Shown piece by piece: positions 8,459 through 16,940 of a stretch of DNA of 64,000 bases. The stretch is taken from contig NZ_CP126257.1 in the NCBI RefSeq assembly GCF_003234175.2, positions 124,001 to 188,000 of the forward strand, in the 5' to 3' direction. A program made the translations under genes and the position numbers. Below the pieces are notes generated by a model that saw nothing but the letters and a program-made list of their open reading frames with translations, was not told the DNA's origin and searched no databases. Position 1 is the stretch's first letter. Each line of letters opens with the position of its first letter. This DNA is from Curtobacterium sp. MCSS17_007 (GTDB lineage Bacteria; Actinomycetota; Actinomycetes; Actinomycetales; Microbacteriaceae).

Positions 8459-9286
8459 ATGATCCGACTGCGACAGCCCGATCCCGCCGAGCGCTCCGTC
8501 GACCTCGACGGCTCGTTCAACGCCCGCGACGCGGCAGGCCTCGCGACGACCGACGGGTGCCGATTCGTCCGGGGGAGGTTGTTGCGATCGGGATCCCTCG
8601 GCGGACTGACCGACGACGGGCGTGCGAGGCTGCGTAGCCTCGGCGTCACCACGGTGCTCGACCTGCGCACCGACGCGGAGCGGTCCGCCGCTCCGGACGC
8701 ACTCGTCGGGAGCGGGGCCACGGCCGTCCCGGTACCGATGCTCGCGGGAGCGGTCGCGTCGATGACCGACGTCCCGGCGCTCGACGAGCTCTACTGCCGC
8801 CTGCTCGACGACGAACCGACGGCCGTCGCCGATGCGGTCCGAGTCGTGGCGCACGCCGGTACGGAGGGCGTGCTGGTGCACTGCTCCGCGGGGAAGGACC
8901 GCACCGGTGTCGTGGTGGCGCTCCTGCTGACCGTGCTCGGTGTGCCGACGGCCACGGTGCTCGACCACTACGCCGCGACCGAGACGTTCCTGCCGGACTC
9001 CTTCGGGCAGGCGGCGCAGGAACTCGTCGCGCAGCTCGCCGGCTCGGGCGAGCACCTCGACGGTGACCGGGTGCTCGAGCTCGCCACGCGGTCACCGCGG
9101 GCGGCGATGGAGCGCGCGCTGCAGCACCTGCAGGAGACCCACGGCGGCGCGGAGGCGTACCTGCGCTCGGCCGGCTTGGCGGACGCCGACCTGGGGGCGC
9201 TGCGTCACCGGATGCTCGACCGAGCGGCGTGCTGCGCTAGTCCTCGAGCTCGCGGCCGAGCTTCTGACGGAGGTCCTGCGGGATGA
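8459..9286 (+). CDS. tyrosine/serine protein phosphatase, MptpB-like
   Basis: A 275-residue member of the bacterial tyrosine phosphatase family that includes mycobacterial PtpB. The P-loop HCSAGKDRTG (catalytic Cys and Arg) is intact near residue 140. The family's early SFNARDAAG and LRSGSL motifs and the LDLRTDAER stretch are present. It dephosphorylates phosphotyrosine, phosphoserine or phosphoinositide substrates, which cannot be told from sequence. The start is leaderless. The last 50 bases overlap the 3' end of the convergent NAD kinase gene, and the C-terminal residues coded there are low-complexity. Confidence 0.85.
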   Translation: MIRLRQPDPAERSVDLDGSFNARDAAGLATTDGCRFVRGRLLRSGSLGGLTDDGRARLRSLGVTTVLDLRTDAERSAAPDALVGSGATAVPVPMLAGAVASMTDVPALDELYCRLLDDEPTAVADAVRVVAHAGTEGVLVHCSAGKDRTGVVVALLLTVLGVPTATVLDHYAATETFLPDSFGQAAQELVAQLAGSGEHLDGDRVLELATRSPRAAMERALQHLQETHGGAEAYLRSAGLADADLGALRHRMLDRAACCASPRARGRASDGGPAG

Positions 9287-10169
9287 GCTCGATGAGCTGG
9301 TCCGGGCGCACCGGCAGGTCGAGCAGGCTGAGCTTCACCCGACCGGTCCGCCCGTGCCGCTCGGCGTCGAGCCGCACCACGCTGCCCGCGTCCTTGCGGA
9401 GCCGGATGTCGATCTGGGCCCCGGTCGCCACCTCGCCGACCACGAGCCCGTCGACCTCGAGCGCCGCGCTCCTGGTGCCCTCGGCGATGTCGAAGCGGTA
9501 GCGCTCCCGCGCGGCGAGCACGACGGCACGGTCGATGCCGGCCATCGGGGCGACGGGCGTCACGACCGAGCCGGACAACGCGGGGGAGAGCACCGGCCCG
9601 CCGGCCGCGTAGTTGTAGGCGGTGGAACCGGCGGGGGTCGCGGCGACGATGGCGTCCGCGCGGTAGTAGCCGTAGCCGAGCCCGTTCACGCTGAGGTCGG
9701 CGGACACCTGCCCGGCACCCGGCCGCCGCACGATGGTCAGGTCGTTGAAGGCGAGGTAGTCGGTGCGGGCACCGCCCCACGACAGCCGTGCCTCGAGGGC
9801 GTGGTGCGGTTCGAGCTGGTACTCGCCGGCGGACAGGCGGTCGAGCGCGGCCTCGAGCTCGGGCGGCTCGATCTCGACGAGGAACCCGACGTTGCCGTAG
9901 TTCACCCCGAGCACCGGCACCGGGCGCTTCGCCACGAGGCGCATCGCACCGAGCATCGTGCCGTCGCCACCGAGCGCGACGACGAGGTCGACCTGGTCGG
10001 TGAAGTCGTCGTCGCCGATCACCTCGACGTCCCCGCCGATGCGCTGGGCGTCCGCCCGTCGGGCCACGAGTCGTCCGGCGCCCGACGCGTTCCACCGCTG
10101 CAGGGTCGTGATGGACTCCCGCACGTTCTTGGTGGGGTGGACGACGAGGCCGACGACGGGCTGCTCCAT
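9237..10169 (-). CDS. NAD kinase, divergent type
   Basis: Phosphorylates NAD to NADP using ATP or polyphosphate. The 310-residue protein has the essential GGDGT motif (VVALGGDGTML), an NYGNVGFLVE segment and the ATPAGSTAYNYAAGGP substrate loop. The usual NE of the nicotinamide-ribose motif is ND here (AFNDLTI), and the second motif reads NYGNVGFL rather than the common NLGxVGFL. It is not in the tlyA-recN context where actinobacterial nadK usually lies, so it may be a second NAD kinase. A TACGCT box 6 bases before the ATG (10176-10181) indicates a leaderless start. Confidence 0.8.
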   Translation of the reverse strand: MEQPVVGLVVHPTKNVRESITTLQRWNASGAGRLVARRADAQRIGGDVEVIGDDDFTDQVDLVVALGGDGTMLGAMRLVAKRPVPVLGVNYGNVGFLVEIEPPELEAALDRLSAGEYQLEPHHALEARLSWGGARTDYLAFNDLTIVRRPGAGQVSADLSVNGLGYGYYRADAIVAATPAGSTAYNYAAGGPVLSPALSGSVVTPVAPMAGIDRAVVLAARERYRFDIAEGTRSAALEVDGLVVGEVATGAQIDIRLRKDAGSVVRLDAERHGRTGRVKLSLLDLPVRPDQLIELIPQDLRQKLGRELED

Positions 10170-10295
10170 GCCCGCAGCGTACCCGGAGCACCCGCGGCGT
10201 CCCCCGAGCGGGCCCCTGCACGAGCACCGTGCTCGCGGTGCGCAACGAGGTCACGCCCACGGCGAACAGGGGCAGCCCTGCGGGGGTCCGCTGGT

Positions 10296-10301
10296 TAGTC
10301 T
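10296..10301 (+). promoter_or_regulatory. possible -10 box of clpC
   Basis: TAGTCT at 10296-10301 would start transcription near 10308, giving a leader of about 40 bases that contains AAGGGAGAG before the ATG. The rest of the 10170-10346 gap between nadK and clpC shows no gene and no clear ClgR or HspR site. Confidence 0.35.
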
Positions 10302-10346
10302 CGATGTACGTCACCGAGCTCCCACGAGCCCGGCAAGGGAGAGCAC

Positions 10347-12863
10347 ATGTTCGAGAGATTCACCGACCGAGCCCGTCGTGTTGTCGTCCTCGCTCAAGAA
10401 GAAGCGAAGATGCTCAACCACAACTACATCGGCACCGAGCACATCCTCCTCGGCCTCATCCACGAGGGCGAGGGCGTCGCCGCCAAGGCACTGGAGTCGC
10501 TCGGCATCTCGCTCGATGCCGTCCGCGAGCAGGTCCAGGACATCATCGGGCAGGGCCAGCAGCAGCCGACCGGGCACATCCCGTTCACGCCGCGCGCCAA
10601 GAAGGTGCTCGAGCTGTCCCTGCGCGAGGCGCTGCAGCTCGGCCACAACTACATCGGCACCGAGCACATCCTGCTCGGTCTCATCCGCGAGGGCGAGGGC
10701 GTCGCCGCCCAGGTCCTCGTCAAGCTCGGCGCGGACCTCAACCGCGTCCGTCAGCAGGTCATCCAGCTCCTGTCCGGCTACCAGGGCAAGGAAGCGGTCG
10801 CCGTCGGCGGCGAGCAGCAGCAGAACGCCCAGCAGGGTTCGCAGGTCCTCGACCAGTTCGGTCGGAACCTCACCCAGGCGGCGCGCGACGGCAAGCTCGA
10901 CCCGGTCATCGGGCGCGAGAAGGAGATGGAGCGGGTCATGCAGATCCTCTCCCGCCGCTCCAAGAACAACCCCGTCCTGATCGGTGAGCCGGGCGTCGGC
11001 AAGACCGCGGTCGTCGAGGGCCTCGCCCAGGCGATCGTGAAGGGCGACGTCCCGGAGACGCTGAAGGACAAGCAGCTGTACTCGCTCGACCTCGGGTCGC
11101 TCATCGCCGGGTCCCGCTACCGCGGCGACTTCGAGGAGCGCCTGAAGAAGGTCACGAAGGAGATCCGCACCCGCGGCGACATCATCGTCTTCATCGACGA
11201 GATCCACACGCTCGTCGGTGCCGGTGCTGCCGAGGGCGCGATCGACGCCGCGTCGATCCTCAAGCCGCTCCTCGCCCGCGGTGAGCTGCAGACGGTCGGT
11301 GCGACCACGCTCGACGAGTACCGCAAGCACTTCGAGAAGGACGCCGCACTCGAGCGTCGCTTCCAGCCGGTGCAGGTCAACGAGCCGTCGCTACCGCACG
11401 CGATCAACATCCTCAAGGGCCTCCGCGACAAGTACGAGGCGTTCCACAAGGTGTCCATCACCGACGGTGCGATCGTCGCCGCGGCGAACCTGGCGGACCG
11501 CTACGTGCAGGACCGCTTCCTGCCGGACAAGGCCATCGACCTGATCGACGAGGCCGGCGCACGCCTGCGCCTGTCGATCCTGTCGGCGCCGCCGGAGCTC
11601 CGCGAGTTCGACGAGAAGATCTCGACGGTCCGCGGGCAGAAGGAAGCCGCGATCGAGGAGCAGGACTTCGAGAAGGCCGCGAGCCTGCGCGACGAGGAGA
11701 AGAAGCTCCTCGGCGAGCGTCTCCGCCTCGAGAAGCAGTGGCGTGCGGGTGACGTCGCCGCGTCCGGCACCGTCGACGAGGGCATCATCGCCGAGGTCCT
11801 GGCGCAGGCCACGGGCATCCCGGTGTTCAAGCTCACCGAAGAGGAGACCTCGCGTCTCGTCTTCATGGAGAAGGCCCTGCACGAGCGCGTCATCGGTCAG
11901 GAAGAGGCCATCTCGGCCCTCTCGAAGACCATCCGCCGCACCCGTGCCGGCCTGAAGGACCCCAACCGCCCCTCGGGCTCGTTCATCTTCGCCGGCCCCA
12001 CGGGCGTCGGGAAGACCGAGCTCGCCAAGGCGCTCGCCGAGTTCCTGTTCGACGACGAGGGCGCGCTGATCTCCCTCGACATGTCGGAGTTCGGTGAGAA
12101 GCACACGGTCTCGCGACTCTTCGGTGCCCCTCCCGGGTTCGTCGGGTTCGAGGAGGGCGGCCAGCTCACCGAGAAGGTGCGCCGCAAGCCGTTCTCCGTG
12201 GTCCTGTTCGACGAGATCGAGAAGGCCCACCCGGACATCTTCAACTCGCTGCTGCAGGTCCTCGAAGAGGGTCGCCTGACCGATGGTCAGGGCCGCGTGG
12301 TCGACTTCAAGAACACCGTCATCATCATGACCACGAACCTCGGTTCGCAGGGCATCGCCGGTGGCCCGGTGGGCTTCCAGGTCGAGGGTGACTCGGCCGT
12401 CGGCTACGACCGCATGCGCTCGAAGGTGAACGAGGAGCTCAAGAAGCACTTCAAGCCGGAGTTCCTCAACCGCGTCGACGACACGATCGTGTTCCCGCAG
12501 CTCTCGCAGTCCGAGCTGCTGCAGATCGTGGACCTGTTCGTGAAGCGCCTGTCCGACCGTCTGCTGGACCGCGACATGACGGTGGAGCTCACGCTCGCCG
12601 CCAAGGAGCAGCTCATCAAGGTCGGCTTCGATCCGGCACTCGGTGCCCGACCGCTGCGTCGCGCGATGCAGCACGAGGTCGAGGACCAGCTGTCCGAGCA
12701 CATCCTGCAGGGTGAGCTCAACGCCGGCGACCACGTGAAGGTCGACTTCGTCGACGGCAAGTTCGACTTCGAGACCGGGCGGCAGCCGGGTCGCGAGGAG
12801 GTCCTCGCCGGGGCGGCCGCGGTCGAGTCCGCGGAGACCCCGCAGGGCGAGATCGAGTCCTAG
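10347..12863 (+). CDS. clpC: Clp protease ATPase subunit ClpC
   Basis: AAA+ unfoldase that feeds protein substrates to the ClpP peptidase. The 838 residues match ClpC. There are two N-terminal Clp repeats, each with a [12 protein letters not shown] core. The first AAA module has Walker [10 protein letters not shown] and [15 protein letters not shown]-type middle region lies near residues 420-460. The second AAA module has Walker [11 protein letters not shown] and [12 protein letters not shown] Clp-D2-small domain follows. AAGGGAGAG precedes the ATG. A 38-base perfect palindrome sits 16 bases after the stop. It is single-gene transcribed, with nadK divergent. Confidence 0.97.
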   Translation: MFERFTDRARRVVVLAQEEAKMLNHNYIGTEHILLGLIHEGEGVAAKALESLGISLDAVREQVQDIIGQGQQQPTGHIPFTPRAKKVLELSLREALQLGHNYIGTEHILLGLIREGEGVAAQVLVKLGADLNRVRQQVIQLLSGYQGKEAVAVGGEQQQNAQQGSQVLDQFGRNLTQAARDGKLDPVIGREKEMERVMQILSRRSKNNPVLIGEPGVGKTAVVEGLAQAIVKGDVPETLKDKQLYSLDLGSLIAGSRYRGDFEERLKKVTKEIRTRGDIIVFIDEIHTLVGAGAAEGAIDAASILKPLLARGELQTVGATTLDEYRKHFEKDAALERRFQPVQVNEPSLPHAINILKGLRDKYEAFHKVSITDGAIVAAANLADRYVQDRFLPDKAIDLIDEAGARLRLSILSAPPELREFDEKISTVRGQKEAAIEEQDFEKAASLRDEEKKLLGERLRLEKQWRAGDVAASGTVDEGIIAEVLAQATGIPVFKLTEEETSRLVFMEKALHERVIGQEEAISALSKTIRRTRAGLKDPNRPSGSFIFAGPTGVGKTELAKALAEFLFDDEGALISLDMSEFGEKHTVSRLFGAPPGFVGFEEGGQLTEKVRRKPFSVVLFDEIEKAHPDIFNSLLQVLEEGRLTDGQGRVVDFKNTVIIMTTNLGSQGIAGGPVGFQVEGDSAVGYDRMRSKVNEELKKHFKPEFLNRVDDTIVFPQLSQSELLQIVDLFVKRLSDRLLDRDMTVELTLAAKEQLIKVGFDPALGARPLRRAMQHEVEDQLSEHILQGELNAGDHVKVDFVDGKFDFETGRQPGREEVLAGAAAVESAETPQGEIES

Positions 12864-12879
12864 GACCCAGTCCAGACGG

Positions 12880-12917
12880 ACGGGAGGCGCGGTGCCAGCT
12901 GGCACCGCGCCTCCCGT
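12880..12917. repeat. GGGAGGC palindromic repeat, copy 2 (after clpC)
   Basis: A perfect 38-base palindrome with 19-base arms (ACGGGAGGCGCGGTGCCAG and its complement) and no spacer. It starts 16 bases after the clpC stop. The arms match copy 1 in the outer 16 bases. Confidence 0.9.
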
Positions 12918-12994
12918 GCGCTGTCCCAGGGCGCGGGCCGCAGGCCAGGACACGCGTGTTCCGGCGGTTGGCGGACGTGACCCCCGGGTGGGGG

Positions 12995-13000
12995 TAGCGT
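12995..13000 (+). promoter_or_regulatory. -10 box of the 6C RNA
   Basis: TAGCGT sits 7 bases before the first base of the predicted RNA at about 13007. No strong -35 is seen. Confidence 0.5.
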
Positions 13001-13006
13001 TGTCCC

Positions 13007-13108
13007 TGCGAGGAGTTCCCCCCAACACCTCGCGCGCGACGTCCGGCTGGTTCCCCCCAACGGGTCGGACGTCAGTGGCCCCGGTCTCCCCCCGACCGGG
13101 GCCACTTC
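13007..13108 (+). ncRNA. 6C small RNA
   Basis: Three consecutive hairpins each present a run of six C in the loop. Hairpin 1 is GCGAGG (13008) pairing with CCTCGC, with loop GTT-CCCCCC-AAC. Hairpin 2 is GACGTCCG (13038) pairing with CGGACGTC, again with GTT-CCCCCC-AAC. Hairpin 3 is TGGCCCCGGTC (13076) pairing with GACCGGGGCCA, loop TCCCCCC, and ends in CTTC, so it doubles as the terminator. This is the defining architecture of the actinobacterial 6C RNA. C-rich loops can pair with G-rich ribosome-binding sites, so an antisense regulatory role is likely but targets cannot be seen here. Confidence 0.85.
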
Positions 13109-13122
13109 ACGTTCCGGGGCCG

Positions 13123-13929
13123 TCAGCCGAGTGCGGCGGCGAAGTCGCGGACGCCGGACTCCCAGCGCTCCGGGTCCTCGTTCCACTCGAGCGTGTGCCG
13201 GGCGTGGTCGAACGTCACCACGCGGGCGCCGCGAGCGCGCCGCACGGCGAGGTCGGGTTCTGCGACGAGTGCGTCCGCGGTCGAGTGCAGCAGCAGCGTG
13301 GGCGTGCGGTCGTCCTGCCAGCGCGTCACCGTGAGCGGGTACGGCACCCCGGCCAGGCGGCTCAACCCCGGGGTCGTCGCGATGCGGGCGGCGACGATCG
13401 CGACCGCGGCGGGGAACCGTGCCGACGTGACCGCACCGCGCAGGGCCGACCGGACGTCGAGGAGCGGTGCGACGCCGACGATGCCGTCCACCGGCGTGCG
13501 TGCCGCGGCGGCGGAGGCGGCGAGGGCACCTGCGGACCAGCCCTGCAGCACGACGCGTTCGGCCCCGCGGGCCCTGGCGGCGTGCGCGGCGGCGGCGACG
13601 CGGTCAACGGCCGCGGGGTCGAGGGACCGGAGCGGCAGGTCGGTGGTGTCGACGACCTGGCTCGAGGCGCCGAGCGACCGCCAGACCCGCAGGCCGCGGA
13701 GGACCTGCTGCGGACCGATCGACTGCCCGTGCACGTGGACGACGTGCGTGCGGGCGATGCCGTCCGGCTCGGTGCCCGGGACGTCCTGCTCGGTCGCGTA
13801 CACGAGCTCGGACTCCGGCGGGGTGGCGGGTGCCGGACGGAGGAGCCGCCGGGCTGCGGCGGCGCCGAGGGCGACGCTCCCGGCGGAGGCGATCGCGGTA
13901 CCGGTGACGGCGGTGCGCAGGAGCTGCAT
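13123..13929 (-). CDS. alpha/beta hydrolase
   Basis: A 268-residue protein with an N-terminal hydrophobic segment (AVTGTAIASAGSVALGAAAA) and the alpha/beta-hydrolase nucleophile elbow GWSAG. The late Asp (LLLHSTADALV) and the catalytic His (DHARHTLEW) complete a triad. It is probably an esterase or lipase-like enzyme anchored to or exported through the membrane; substrate unknown. CAGAGT lies 7 bases before the ATG and may be a leaderless -10 box. It converges on the 6C RNA. Confidence 0.75.
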   Translation of the reverse strand: MQLLRTAVTGTAIASAGSVALGAAAARRLLRPAPATPPESELVYATEQDVPGTEPDGIARTHVVHVHGQSIGPQQVLRGLRVWRSLGASSQVVDTTDLPLRSLDPAAVDRVAAAAHAARARGAERVVLQGWSAGALAASAAAARTPVDGIVGVAPLLDVRSALRGAVTSARFPAAVAIVAARIATTPGLSRLAGVPYPLTVTRWQDDRTPTLLLHSTADALVAEPDLAVRRARGARVVTFDHARHTLEWNEDPERWESGVRDFAAALG

Positions 13930-13980
13930 GGCGCCCACTCTGCCAGCGTGACGTGTGCGTGCGTCGGGTGCTTGTGGACA

Positions 13981-14020
13981 GACGGGAGGCGCGGTGCCAG
14001 CTGGCACCGCGCCTCCCGTC
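13981..14020. repeat. GGGAGGC palindromic repeat, copy 3
   Basis: A 40-base perfect palindrome, identical to copy 2 plus one extra base pair at each end. It lies 13 bases past the stop of the SRPBCC gene (minus strand). Confidence 0.9.
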
Positions 14021-14033
14021 CGTGCGGAGTGTC

Positions 14034-14486
14034 CTAGGCCTGGACGTCGCCGCGCCAGCCCGGCTCGGTCGGTGCGTTCTCGACGCGCTCCTTGTAGTTC
14101 TGCAGGTCCTTCTTCACGGCGTGGCCGCCGACACCGACGGCGGAGCCGAGCTTCTCGAGGAGGCCGGTCGGCTCCCAGTCGATCTGTGCGGTGACGCGGG
14201 TCTCGGTGTCCGAGAGCTTGTGGAAGGTGACGACGCCTGCGTGCTCGACCTCGCCGTCCTTGACGGTCCACGCGACGCGCTCGTCCGGGTGCTGCTCGGT
14301 GATCACGGCGCGGAAGTCGCGCTCCTGACCGGCGACCTTGACGGTCCAGTCGGTGGTCTTGTCGTCCACCTGGACGATCTTCTCGACCTCGTCGAGGAAC
14401 GTGGGGAACTCCTCGAACCGGGTCCACTGGTCGTAGGCCTGGCGGACCGGGACGTTGACGTCGACGGTCTCGATGATCTGGGGCAT
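14034..14486 (-). CDS. SRPBCC / polyketide-cyclase-like protein
   Basis: A 150-residue START/SRPBCC-fold protein: an IIETVDVNVPVRQAYDQW opening, then TRFEEFPTFLDEVEKI, strand-rich middle, and a C-terminal amphipathic helix (DLQNYKERVEN). These proteins bind hydrophobic ligands in a central cavity. The actinobacterial relatives are annotated as polyketide cyclase/dehydrase or stress-related cyclase family, without a proven reaction. GAAGGAG lies five bases before the ATG. Confidence 0.8.
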   Translation of the reverse strand: MPQIIETVDVNVPVRQAYDQWTRFEEFPTFLDEVEKIVQVDDKTTDWTVKVAGQERDFRAVITEQHPDERVAWTVKDGEVEHAGVVTFHKLSDTETRVTAQIDWEPTGLLEKLGSAVGVGGHAVKKDLQNYKERVENAPTEPGWRGDVQA

Positions 14487-14619
14487 GCTCGCTCCTTCGT
14501 TTCGTCGTACTGGTTCGTGTTCGCGTCGAACGGTAGGCGCGTTGACCTGGACGGGTTCCAGGACCGGTGTCCCCCTGCGCGGCCCGGACGAGTCGGCCTC
14601 GCGCTCTATGCTCGGGAGG

Positions 14620-15162
14620 ATGACGGGACACGGGAAGCACGCGTTCGACGAGCGGGACGAGCACGGGATCCGGGTGCGACCGGCGCTCGCGTCGGACGTG
14701 CCGCACATCCAGCGGCTCATCGCCCCGTACGTCGACCGGCGCATCCTGCTCGGCAAGGAGAACGTCGCCCTGTACGGCTCGATCCAGCAGTTCCGGATCG
14801 CCGAGGGGCCGGACGGTGTGCCGATCGGCTGCGGCGCGCTCGCCGTGTTCTGGGACGACATCGCCGAGGTCCGCACGCTCGCGCTCGACCCCGACTGGAT
14901 CCACAAGCGCGTCGGCCACCGCATGCTCGAGGCGCTCGAGCACGACGCCCGCGCGCTCGGGGTGGCCCGGATCTTCTGCCTGACCTTCGAGGTCGAGTTC
15001 TTCGCGAAGCACGGGTACCTGGAGATCGGTGAGCAGGTCGTGTCGCCCGACGTCTACGCCGAACTCGTGCGGTCGTCGGACGAAGGGGTCGCGGAGTTCC
15101 TCGACCTCGCGCGGGTGAAGCCGAACACGCTCGGCAACACCCGCATGCTGAAGATCCTCTGA
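14620..15162 (+). CDS. argA: amino-acid N-acetyltransferase (N-acetylglutamate synthase)
   Basis: A GNAT-fold enzyme of 180 residues that most resembles the short actinobacterial N-acetylglutamate synthase (Mycobacterium Rv2747 type). It acetylates L-glutamate with acetyl-CoA to begin arginine synthesis. Seen: IRVRPALASDVPHIQRLI opening, AEVRTLALDP strand, the acetyl-CoA loop near HKRVGHRMLEALE (a weak R/Q-x-x-G-x-G/A), and FFAKHGYLEIGE near the end. TATGCT lies 7 bases before the ATG, so the start appears leaderless. GGGAGG immediately abuts the ATG and is too close to act as a ribosome-binding site. Confidence 0.8.
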   Translation: MTGHGKHAFDERDEHGIRVRPALASDVPHIQRLIAPYVDRRILLGKENVALYGSIQQFRIAEGPDGVPIGCGALAVFWDDIAEVRTLALDPDWIHKRVGHRMLEALEHDARALGVARIFCLTFEVEFFAKHGYLEIGEQVVSPDVYAELVRSSDEGVAEFLDLARVKPNTLGNTRMLKIL

Positions 15163-15226
15163 CGCTTTCGGTGGCGCTACGGCGTCGCGTGGCTGCGGGG
15201 CGACGGGTTCGCCCTACCCTGTGCGC

Positions 15227-15916
15227 ATGTCGTCGTTCCGTCACCCCGTGGGGCCCGAGTCGTCCGGTGTCTACTGGCGCCGTCGCGCGCTCGTGGCCGG
15301 CGTCCTGCTGCTCGTCGTCGTGGTGGTCGTGCTGATCGTGGTCGGGCGGGGGAGCGGCTCGTCGTCGGCGTCCGCTCCGAGCGCCTCGGCGTCTGCTTCC
15401 GCTGGGTCGTCGGACGGCTCGTCCTCGGGGTCGTCGTCCGGCTCGTCGTCGTCCGGTGTTGGTACGTCGACGCCGTCCGCATCGCCGTCGGCGTCGTCCG
15501 CACCGGGCGAGGCCGCGAGCTGCTCGAAGGACCAGATCGAGCTCACCCCCGTGGTCGACAAGCGCACCTACGGTCCCACCGAGGACCCGCGGATCTCGAT
15601 GTCGATCACGAACACCGGTACGGCCGACTGCCACATGGACCTGGGGTCGGCGCAGCAGGTGCTGACGATCAGCTCGGGCGAGGAGCAGTACTGGTCGTCG
15701 AAGGACTGCCAGACCGGTGGGACGAACCAGGACGTCACCATCAAGGCGGGGCAGGAGCTCACCACGCCCGCCATCGCATGGGACCGGACGCGCTCGTCGG
15801 CGACGACGTGCGACTCGTCGCGGCCGGCGGTCACCGGAGGGGGCGCGAGCTACCACCTGCAGGTCGCGGTGGGGGACCTGGCGTCGAAGGAGTCGGCGCA
15901 GTTCGTGCTGAACTGA
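15227..15916 (+). CDS. membrane-anchored Ser-rich cell-surface protein
   Basis: A 229-residue protein. One N-terminal membrane anchor (RALVAGVLLLVVVVVVLIVV) is followed by a Ser/Ala/Gly-rich linker of about 75 residues and a C-terminal beta-rich domain of about 120 residues with four cysteines (SCSKDQI, ADCHMDL, KDCQTGG, TTCDSS). The domain probably faces the cell wall. The ATG at 15227 is chosen because TACCCT ends 6 bases before it. Two codons upstream is a GTG that would lie inside the promoter spacing. Function unknown. Confidence 0.75.
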   Translation: MSSFRHPVGPESSGVYWRRRALVAGVLLLVVVVVVLIVVGRGSGSSSASAPSASASASAGSSDGSSSGSSSGSSSSGVGTSTPSASPSASSAPGEAASCSKDQIELTPVVDKRTYGPTEDPRISMSITNTGTADCHMDLGSAQQVLTISSGEEQYWSSKDCQTGGTNQDVTIKAGQELTTPAIAWDRTRSSATTCDSSRPAVTGGGASYHLQVAVGDLASKESAQFVLN

Positions 15917-15991
15917 CGCCTCGGTGCCCCGTCGTCATCCGGGACACGCACCGGTTCGTCCCGCCGCTCCCGAGTGCGCCATCCTGACACT

Positions 15992-16156
15992 GTGTCGAGT
16001 CAGGGGATCGTCGAGCGGGAGTCGTCCTACGAGCGTGAGGCCGGCGTCGAGCCGGTGAAGATCGCGACCCTGCGGGGTCTGCGGAAGCGCGCGAAGCGCG
16101 GGTTGTTCGAGTCCGAGGACGCGAGCATCTGGTCGGACGGCGTCCGCACCGAGTAG
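15992..16156 (+). CDS. small basic hypothetical protein
   Basis: A 54-residue protein starting at GTG 15992. CATCCT lies exactly 6 bases before it, the recurrent leaderless spacing. The centre (LRGLRKRAKRGLF) is strongly basic and probably helical, followed by an acidic tail. No family recognised. Composition suggests nucleic-acid or membrane-surface binding, but that is only a guess. Confidence 0.6.
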   Translation: MSSQGIVERESSYEREAGVEPVKIATLRGLRKRAKRGLFESEDASIWSDGVRTE

Positions 16157-16169
16157 CGGCTCGGCGGCG

Positions 16170-16283
16170 CTACGGCTGCTCCTCGGCCGCTTCCGGGTCC
16201 AGCCCCGTCATGAAGTCGTCGAGGAAGGTCTGCAGGTCGAACGGCGTTGCGCTGTCTTCCGGCCCTGGTCGCGAGGAAGTCAT
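16170..16283 (-). CDS. leaderless 37-residue small protein
   Basis: The frame begins MTSSRPGPEDSATPFDLQTF, continues LDDFMTGLDPEAAEEQP and stops at 16170. TACCGT (complement of 16290-16295) ends exactly 6 bases before the ATG, matching the leaderless pattern. It is acidic, with a short amphipathic helix. No family recognised. The start architecture is the main reason to believe it. Confidence 0.55.
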   Translation of the reverse strand: MTSSRPGPEDSATPFDLQTFLDDFMTGLDPEAAEEQP

Positions 16284-16374
16284 GTGACCACGGTACGGCA
16301 CTCCGCTAGGCCGTCTAGCGAAGTGCGCCGAGTGGCTGGCTGGTCGATCGTGGCTGACTGCTGCTGGAACGAGA

Positions 16375-16410
16375 GAACGGGCCCGCCGTCCGAAGACGAC
16401 GAGCCCGTTC
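16375..16410 (-). terminator. hairpin after the cold-shock gene
   Basis: GAACGGGC at 16375-16382 pairs with GCCCGTTC at 16403-16410, with a further pairing part inside. It lies 13 bases past the stop of the minus-strand csp gene. Confidence 0.6.
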
Positions 16411-16423
16411 CGAGAGGCTGAGG

Positions 16424-16630
16424 TCAGCCGATGACCGAGATGTTCTCGGCCTGCGGGCCCTTGCGGCCCTCGGTGATCTCGAACTCCACCTTCTGGTTCT
16501 CCTCGAGCGACTTGTAGCCGTTGCCAGCGATCGCGGAGAAGTGCGCGAAGACGTCAGCGCTGCCGTCGTCCGGAGCGATGAAGCCGAAGCCCTTTTCGTT
16601 GTTGAACCACTTGACGGTGCCAGTTGCCAT
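16424..16630 (-). CDS. cold-shock protein, CspA family
   Basis: A 68-residue single-stranded nucleic-acid binding protein and RNA chaperone with a single OB fold. Both RNA-binding motifs are intact: KGFGFI (RNP1) and VFAHFS (RNP2). AAGGAAA lies about 9 bases before the ATG. The upstream region is long, as is usual for csp genes with a temperature-responsive leader, though no such structure is proven here. Confidence 0.95.
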   Translation of the reverse strand: MATGTVKWFNNEKGFGFIAPDDGSADVFAHFSAIAGNGYKSLEENQKVEFEITEGRKGPQAENISVIG

Positions 16631-16940
16631 GATGGCGTTTCCTTAACTTTCTTGCCAGGCGACGTTCGTTGCCTGTCTTGCGAGACGGCTCTTGCTGCCG
16701 CCGATCCCCCGACGGTTGTCTTCGGATCAGTGCGTCCCGCGGGCATGGGCCGGTGGGACGGGTTCGGGGCCAGGCGACCTGGGAAGATCAGTGACCGATG
16801 GCGCTCGAAGGTGCGGAGCACCAGAAGAACGATGGACTCCCGCCGGAGCGGTTGAGACCAACCTACCGTGATGTGGCGGCAATGGAAGGGGTGGGACGGA
16901 GAAATCCGCCTCCAGCGGAACCCGTGTGTAGTATTTCTGT
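16631..16940. promoter_or_regulatory. divergent upstream region between csp and vanZ
   Basis: About 310 bases without a credible gene. On the minus side it holds the leader and ribosome-binding site of csp; I could not fix its promoter. On the plus side TAGTAT at 16929-16934 ends 6 bases before the vanZ ATG, giving a leaderless start. A small dyad (GGTTGAGACCAACC, 16850-16863) lies between them. Confidence 0.5.

Noticed and set aside
11391..13028. Long minus-strand open frame (545 codons) opposite clpC
   Set aside because: High GC keeps antisense frames open. Its translation is low-complexity, has no start signal and covers a certain gene.
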